Of a stretch of 64,000 nt of DNA, positions 57,101-63,100 are shown piece after piece. The stretch comes from Actinospineispora eucalypti (GTDB taxonomy: Bacteria > Actinomycetota > Actinomycetes > Mycobacteriales > Pseudonocardiaceae). The stretch covers positions 806,001 to 870,000 of the forward strand of contig JACHMT010000003.1 of NCBI GenBank assembly GCA_014208095.1, in the 5' to 3' direction. A program made the translations under genes and the position numbers. How positions within the stretch are numbered: the first letter of the stretch is position 1; every line of letters starts with the position of its first letter. Under the pieces are notes generated by a model that was given only the letters and a program-made list of their open reading frames with translations, had not been told where the DNA came from and made no database searches.

Positions 57101-60100
57101 TCACCGTTACCGCTCCGGATGGTCGCGACCTGCAGCCAGTAGTCAGCTTCCTCCGCTCTGCGCCTGGCGGTGGCCAGCACCGGGCGATCCGGCAATGCCG
57201 CCGGCACCGCGCCCTCCGCCCGGGCCACTGCCAGCAGCGTCGAGTCGGCCTCGTCAATGAGGCCGCTGAAGACCTGCAGCAGTTCGTCCTCGACCGATTC
57301 GTCCGTCACTTCGTCCGGGTTCTGCACATGCAGCTCGAGCCGGTAGAGCACGGCGATGAACTCGACGAAGCGGTCCATGGCCTCCCGGGTGAGCGGGTCG
57401 GGCAGCGCGGCGAACACGGTGCCCAGCACGTACACGACCTCCGCCACCCGCATGAGCGGCGCATGCTGGTCAAACCGCGTGGTCTCCCGTTCAGCGATGG
57501 TCCACAGCCGGTCGATCAGTGCGGTGCGCGCATCGTCCAGTTCGTGCAGCTCGGCGGCCAGCTGGCGCGGGTTGCGCTGGGTCGTGAACCGGGCGTTGTC
57601 GATCGCCACACCGATCGAATCCACCGCCTCGTCGAGCGCCATCAGCTCCTCGTCCGGGAGGGAGCCGGCGTTGGCGATCAGTCGCCGCGCATCGTCCACC
57701 TCCTGACGGGCGATGGCCAACAACATCGGGCTGTCCCGCCAGGGACCGGACTCGGCCGGCCGACGCTCGGCGAGCAGGGCGCGCGCGGCGGGCCGGGTCG
57801 ACTTGTCGGCACGCCAGGTCGCAAGCAACAGTGCCCGGATCAGCAGGGTGTCGGTTAGGCCCGCCCCCGGCGTGTCCGCGCGCCCGGTGTGATCGAAGCT
57901 GCCGAAGACCCTGTCGATCAGCCCGACCAGCTGGACCTTGGTCTGCCCATCCTCTACCCGGATGACGAACCCCCCGCCCCCGGAGTAGCCCGACCGCACC
58001 GCCGGGTTCCCGGCGACCACCAGGTGCCACGGTGGCGCGGGCGGGCTGGTGCTCCAACGGTGCTGTGCCGCCCAGCCGCCCGTCACGGTGGGCAGCACCG
58101 TGTGGCCCGACTCCGCGATCAGCACCGCCTGAGCAAGCCACTCGGGCATGCCGACCGTCGCGACCGGTTCCCCGATCCCCGGCACCAGATCGGCCAACTC
58201 GACCCCGACCAGCCTGACCTCGGGGTGTTCGTTCGGGTCGATGTCCACCAACGCCATGTCGACGCCGGTGACGTGCTCCCGCGTCTCCTTGGGCAGCTGG
58301 GCCACCATCACACGGAACATCTCGAGCAGTTCCTCGCGCGGCATGGCGGCAGCGGCCGGGTCGAGGGCGACCATCGCGTCGGCCAGCGCCTCCAGCGTAG
58401 GTTCGGGCCGCACCCGCCCGGTGAAGGTGTGCCGGCCGAGCACCAGGTCCACCGTGGGGTGGTGGCGCACCAGGTGCCGTTTGGTCAGCACCACCAGCTG
58501 GCCGGCCACCTGGACCAGTGTCGCGGCTCCGCTGCCGCCATCCGGCGTGCGTACCAGGAACGTGGCGTCCACCGCCGGGCGGTAGCGAGGGTCGATCTCA
58601 TGCGCCCACAGCACGGTCGGGTGGAGGCGAGTCGGTCCCACCTTGAACCCGGTCGCGCCGACCCCCGGGGAGCCGACCAGCGGGATCAGCTCGGACAGGT
58701 CCGGCGGGGCGGGCAGTTCGTGGTGCGGGCGCCGCTGATCCGGCGGCGCCCTGGCGTTGACCAGCTCGGCCAGCTCGTGGCGGATCAACTTCCGGCGTTT
58801 CGCCGGCCGCATCTTGAGCAGCTTCTCAAGCGTGGCGGTGTCCGTGTAGAGCCAGCCGTCCCAGCCGGCCCACATGACCAACCCGGTCACCCCGGCGATG
58901 CGCAGCTCGGCGGTGAACCGGTTGCTGACCCGCAGGCCGTTCGCACCGGCCAGCGCCACCTCTTCGTCGCCCAGCTTGGCGAAGTCGGTCAGGTCGGCGT
59001 CGGTCAGCTCGTCCCGCCAGCCGCCGTCCCGGGGGTCCAGCCCGGTCAGCTCGGCAATGACGTGCACCGCGCGTTTGCGCAGCTCATCGCTCAGGTCGCC
59101 GCCGTCCACCATCGCCGGGCCGCCGCCGGGCCAGGTGTGCGGCAGGGTGACCGCGCCGTCCGCGGTGCGCAGGAACCGGTGCCCGTCGGCGGTCAGGGTG
59201 ACCGAGGTGGCCGGGCCGGCGACAAAGTCCCAGGTGGCCACGAACAGTTCGACGGCGTACCGGACGTCCAGGTGGGTCAGGTTGTGTGTCGGAATCAGCT
59301 CGACCACGCCGCCCTCGCCGAGGAACGCCACCGCATAGCCGAGCAGCTGCTCGTGCTCGTCGAACGCGCCCACCCACACCGCCCGGGGGTGGGTGAGCAG
59401 TGCCAGGGTCGCCTCGTCCAGTTCGGCACCGAAGCGGCGGCGCAATAGGTCGATCTTGGTGACCAGGTCGTCCAACACCCGCACCCGTCCCCGCGTGCCG
59501 TCGGGCAGGACGGTCGGGGCGATCCCCGGCAGGGGTGCCCCGAGGCTGTCCAGGGAGTGGGCGGTGGCACTGGCGGCCAACGCGCGGCCGCGGAAAGCGT
59601 GCAGCGCGGACTCGTAGGCGGCCAGCCGCCCGGCCAGCGCCGGCTGGGTCGGGCGCTCCTCGACCAGGACCCTCATCAGCTCCTCATCGAGAAGCAAGCT
59701 GGCGGGAAGTCCCAGCGCCCGGTCGATCAGGTCACGCAGCGCACCGGTGACCTCGTCCAGCCGGTCCGTGATCGCAATCGGGTTGGTCAACCCGTCCAGA
59801 TGCATCGCGAGCGCCGCCAGCTCGTCGCCCACCTTCTCGGTGAGCCGGTACGCACGCAGCGCCGGCGTCAGCCCAGCTATCGTCTCGATCAGCCTGAACC
59901 AGGCGCTTGTCACGGTCGGTTTGTCGGGCAACTGGTCGAGTACCCGCATCAGCGCTCTCCGGTAGCTGCCGGATGCCGGGGCGAACAACAGCGTGATCAG
60001 ATCGACCAGCCGCTCGGTCCGCACCTCCTCGGAGCCCCGATCGAGCCGCGGTGCGAGCAAGCCCAGCACCAGTGCCCGGTGGGCCGCCTGGTCGGCGTCC

Positions 60101-63100
60101 GCGACCGGCCGGGCCACCATCGCCGCGAGCCGGCGCCGCAGCAACGGCGACCAGGTGGGAGGTGGCACGTTCCCGGCTTCGACGAGCTCCCGCACGGCCG
60201 CCGTCGCGGTGGCCCAGAACCGGGCGTCGACCGGGCCGAGCCGTGACCAGGCGCCGATGAGCAGCGCGGCCCGGACCTCCAGCCACTCGGTCGCCGACCA
60301 ATTGGCCGGGTCGGTCCACGGTGAGCCGTGCCGGGTGAGGTCGGTCAGGTCGCGTTGATCGGGCGCCAGCGCTGGCACCAGGAAACGGATGTGGTCGGCC
60401 AGGAAGTACGCAACGGTCGCGGCGTCGGGCACCGACTGGTCGTCATCGGCCGCTTCCGTCAGCAACTCGTTGACCAGCTCCGATTCCTTTTTCAGCCACT
60501 TCTGCTCGTCGATCTGGACCTGTGCCCATGTCTTGGCCGGACCCGGGGTCAGCTGGCCAACCGCCTTCTCCGACTCGGTGCCCTCGAGGAACTCGTGTAC
60601 GAAGCGCAGCGCGGGCGCCGCCGCGTTCCCGGCGAAGAACTGGTCCGCACGCGGGGTGCCGCGCTTGTCGACGAGCCATTCGTATACCGCGAGCGAGACG
60701 TCGTAGTCCCAACGGTATTCGTCCAGATAGTGGTCCTGCTCAGCCCGGCGGTGTACCTCGGCGATCATCTTCGCCGGCTCGGCCAGCCTGTCGGCGGTGA
60801 TGAAGGCGACGGTCAGCGCTGCCCAGTGCTGGTTCGTCCGCATGATGTCGAGCAACGGGGCAACGGGGCGTCCCGACGGCCATGCCTTGACCAGGCCCGG
60901 CGCCGCGCTGCGCAGTACCAGGTAGTCCAGGGCGTCCCGATACATCTCCACCGCGTCGTCGATCAGCCCCAACCCGGCGAGCGCGCCGATCAGCCGCGCC
61001 CTGGCCTGTACGCCCAGCCGGCGGTACGCCTCGGTGGACGGCTCCCAGGTGGTGGCGTCCACCTCGTCCAGGAACAGTTCCAGCTCGCCGATCCGCCGGC
61101 CGAGTTGGATCCGCTGCTGGGCCTCCATCTGCTCCCGAGCGAACTCCGCCGCGGTGCCGAGCAGATCACGCCGCAGGGCGTTGGCGTGCCGCCGGCCGGC
61201 CACGTCGTCGCCCAGATCGCTGGCCGCGTAGGCGATCACGGCGCGCAACTGTTCCTCGGAGAGGCGGCGGACCACAGTGTCTGGCAGGTACACCGTGTTG
61301 CCGATGCGGTACTCGACGATCTTGTCGATCGTGTCCTGGCCGACCAGCATGCCCACCAGCAGGGCATCGAACATCCGCACCTGTAGGTCGTCCGGAGCGT
61401 CGGTCAAGCCGTGGCTCAACGGGGTGGTCCGCAGCTTGCGGTCGGACAGCACTTCCACCACCCGTTCGTCCTCGTCCTCGCTGAGTGGGTCCTCCTCCGG
61501 GTACAGCTGCAGCCGCGCGGTCATTCCGATCATGGCACCGCCGCCGGCGGCAAAGGGCAGCATCCAGATCCCTCCGACGGCGAGCCCGCCCGCGGCCCAC
61601 ATCAGGGTGCGCAACCACCGATCAACCCTCGGGCCGTCGCGCCCGTACAACACACGGCCGAAGATGACCATCAGTACCCCGATCACCACAACCGGGATCG
61701 GGTTCCAGACCGGAGTGATCATGGCCCCGGCCGCGAAACCCACATAGAGCGCCCAGAACGGCTGTTGCTTCCACCAGCCCTCGAACCGGATGAGGCCGCG
61801 CAGGCGTGCTTCGGTGCGCTCCGCCGGCGGTGAACGGGCGCGCTGGCCGGCGGCCCGGACCTGGGCGGGCGGGTCGAAGTCGGTCAGCTCCCGCAGCAGC
61901 AGGAACACCTCGGCCGCCATCGTGTCCGGCATGGCGGCGAGCAGCTCGCTGTAGGCCCGCCCGGCGAAAGCCGAGGCGACGGTTCCCTCGAAGTTCTGGT
62001 ACAGGTAGTTGGCCACGGCGGCGGACACCAGCATGGCGACGGCCGTCCGCTCGCGCATCCGCCTGTCCAGCGTGTCCTCGAGATGTGCGGTGAGCTGGCT
62101 GACCGAGCCCGCCGGCAACCACAGCGTCAGCGGCTCGCCCGGTTCCTCGAGCAGCTGCGCGCGCGTCGGCCGGGGGTCGGACGGCTCGGCCGGCGACTGA
62201 TCGACGTGCCCGGGTATCGAGGCGAGCAGGCCACGCAGCCGGCGCGCGGTGGCGGCGTTGAGTCCGCCGACAACCAGGGCCAGCTCATCGACCGCGCTGG
62301 CTACCAGCCGCACCGACCGAGGCTCAGTCGCGCGATGCGCCAGGGCGATGACGCCCAGCAGCACCGCCGCCGCGGTGGTGAACACGACCGCCACGAACCA
62401 GAACACCACGATCGCTGGCGCTGGCTGGCTCACCGTCTCGATCGCGCCGGCGCCCTTGAATGCCGTGAACAGGCCGAACGGCAGCTGCGCGTGGGTGCTG
62501 CCATCGGTGTCCGGCGCGAGCAGCTCGTCGAACTCGCGCTTGTGCGCGAGCAGCTCGTCGAACTCGCGCTTGTGCGCGAGCAGCTCGTCCCGCGTCGGCA
62601 ATCCGTGGAGCAAGTCGCTGACGATCGCCTCGGTGACTCCGGCGGGTCCGTCGACCAGGCTGTTCCACAGCGACTGGCCCGGCTGGGTGAGCTCGTACGT
62701 GTACGGGCGGACGGCCCCCGGGGCACGCGTAGCGAGTACCACGCCGAGCTCGTCCAGCGCCTCCATCGGTTCGTGCAACTCGTCGGGGTCCAACCCCATC
62801 GCATTGGCGAGCACGCTACGGCGGATCGGTTTGCCATGCTCGTCCATCAGCCGCAGGGCATCCCACAGGCTGCTGATCGTGGTCTGGGCGGCCCGGGGTT
62901 CCGGCGCGACCAGGTCAAGCGCGGCCCACAACACCGCCCAGTCGGCACCGGGTCGGGCCGGCCAGTCTGGCCAACGGTCGAACAGTCGGCGCGTCGGGGC
63001 CAGATTGTCCGCGCGGAGCTTGCCCACCAGCCGCGCCTGCCGAACACCCAGCACGTAGTTTCCGTGTCGTTCCAGCACCCAGCCCTCGTGGACAAGCTCT

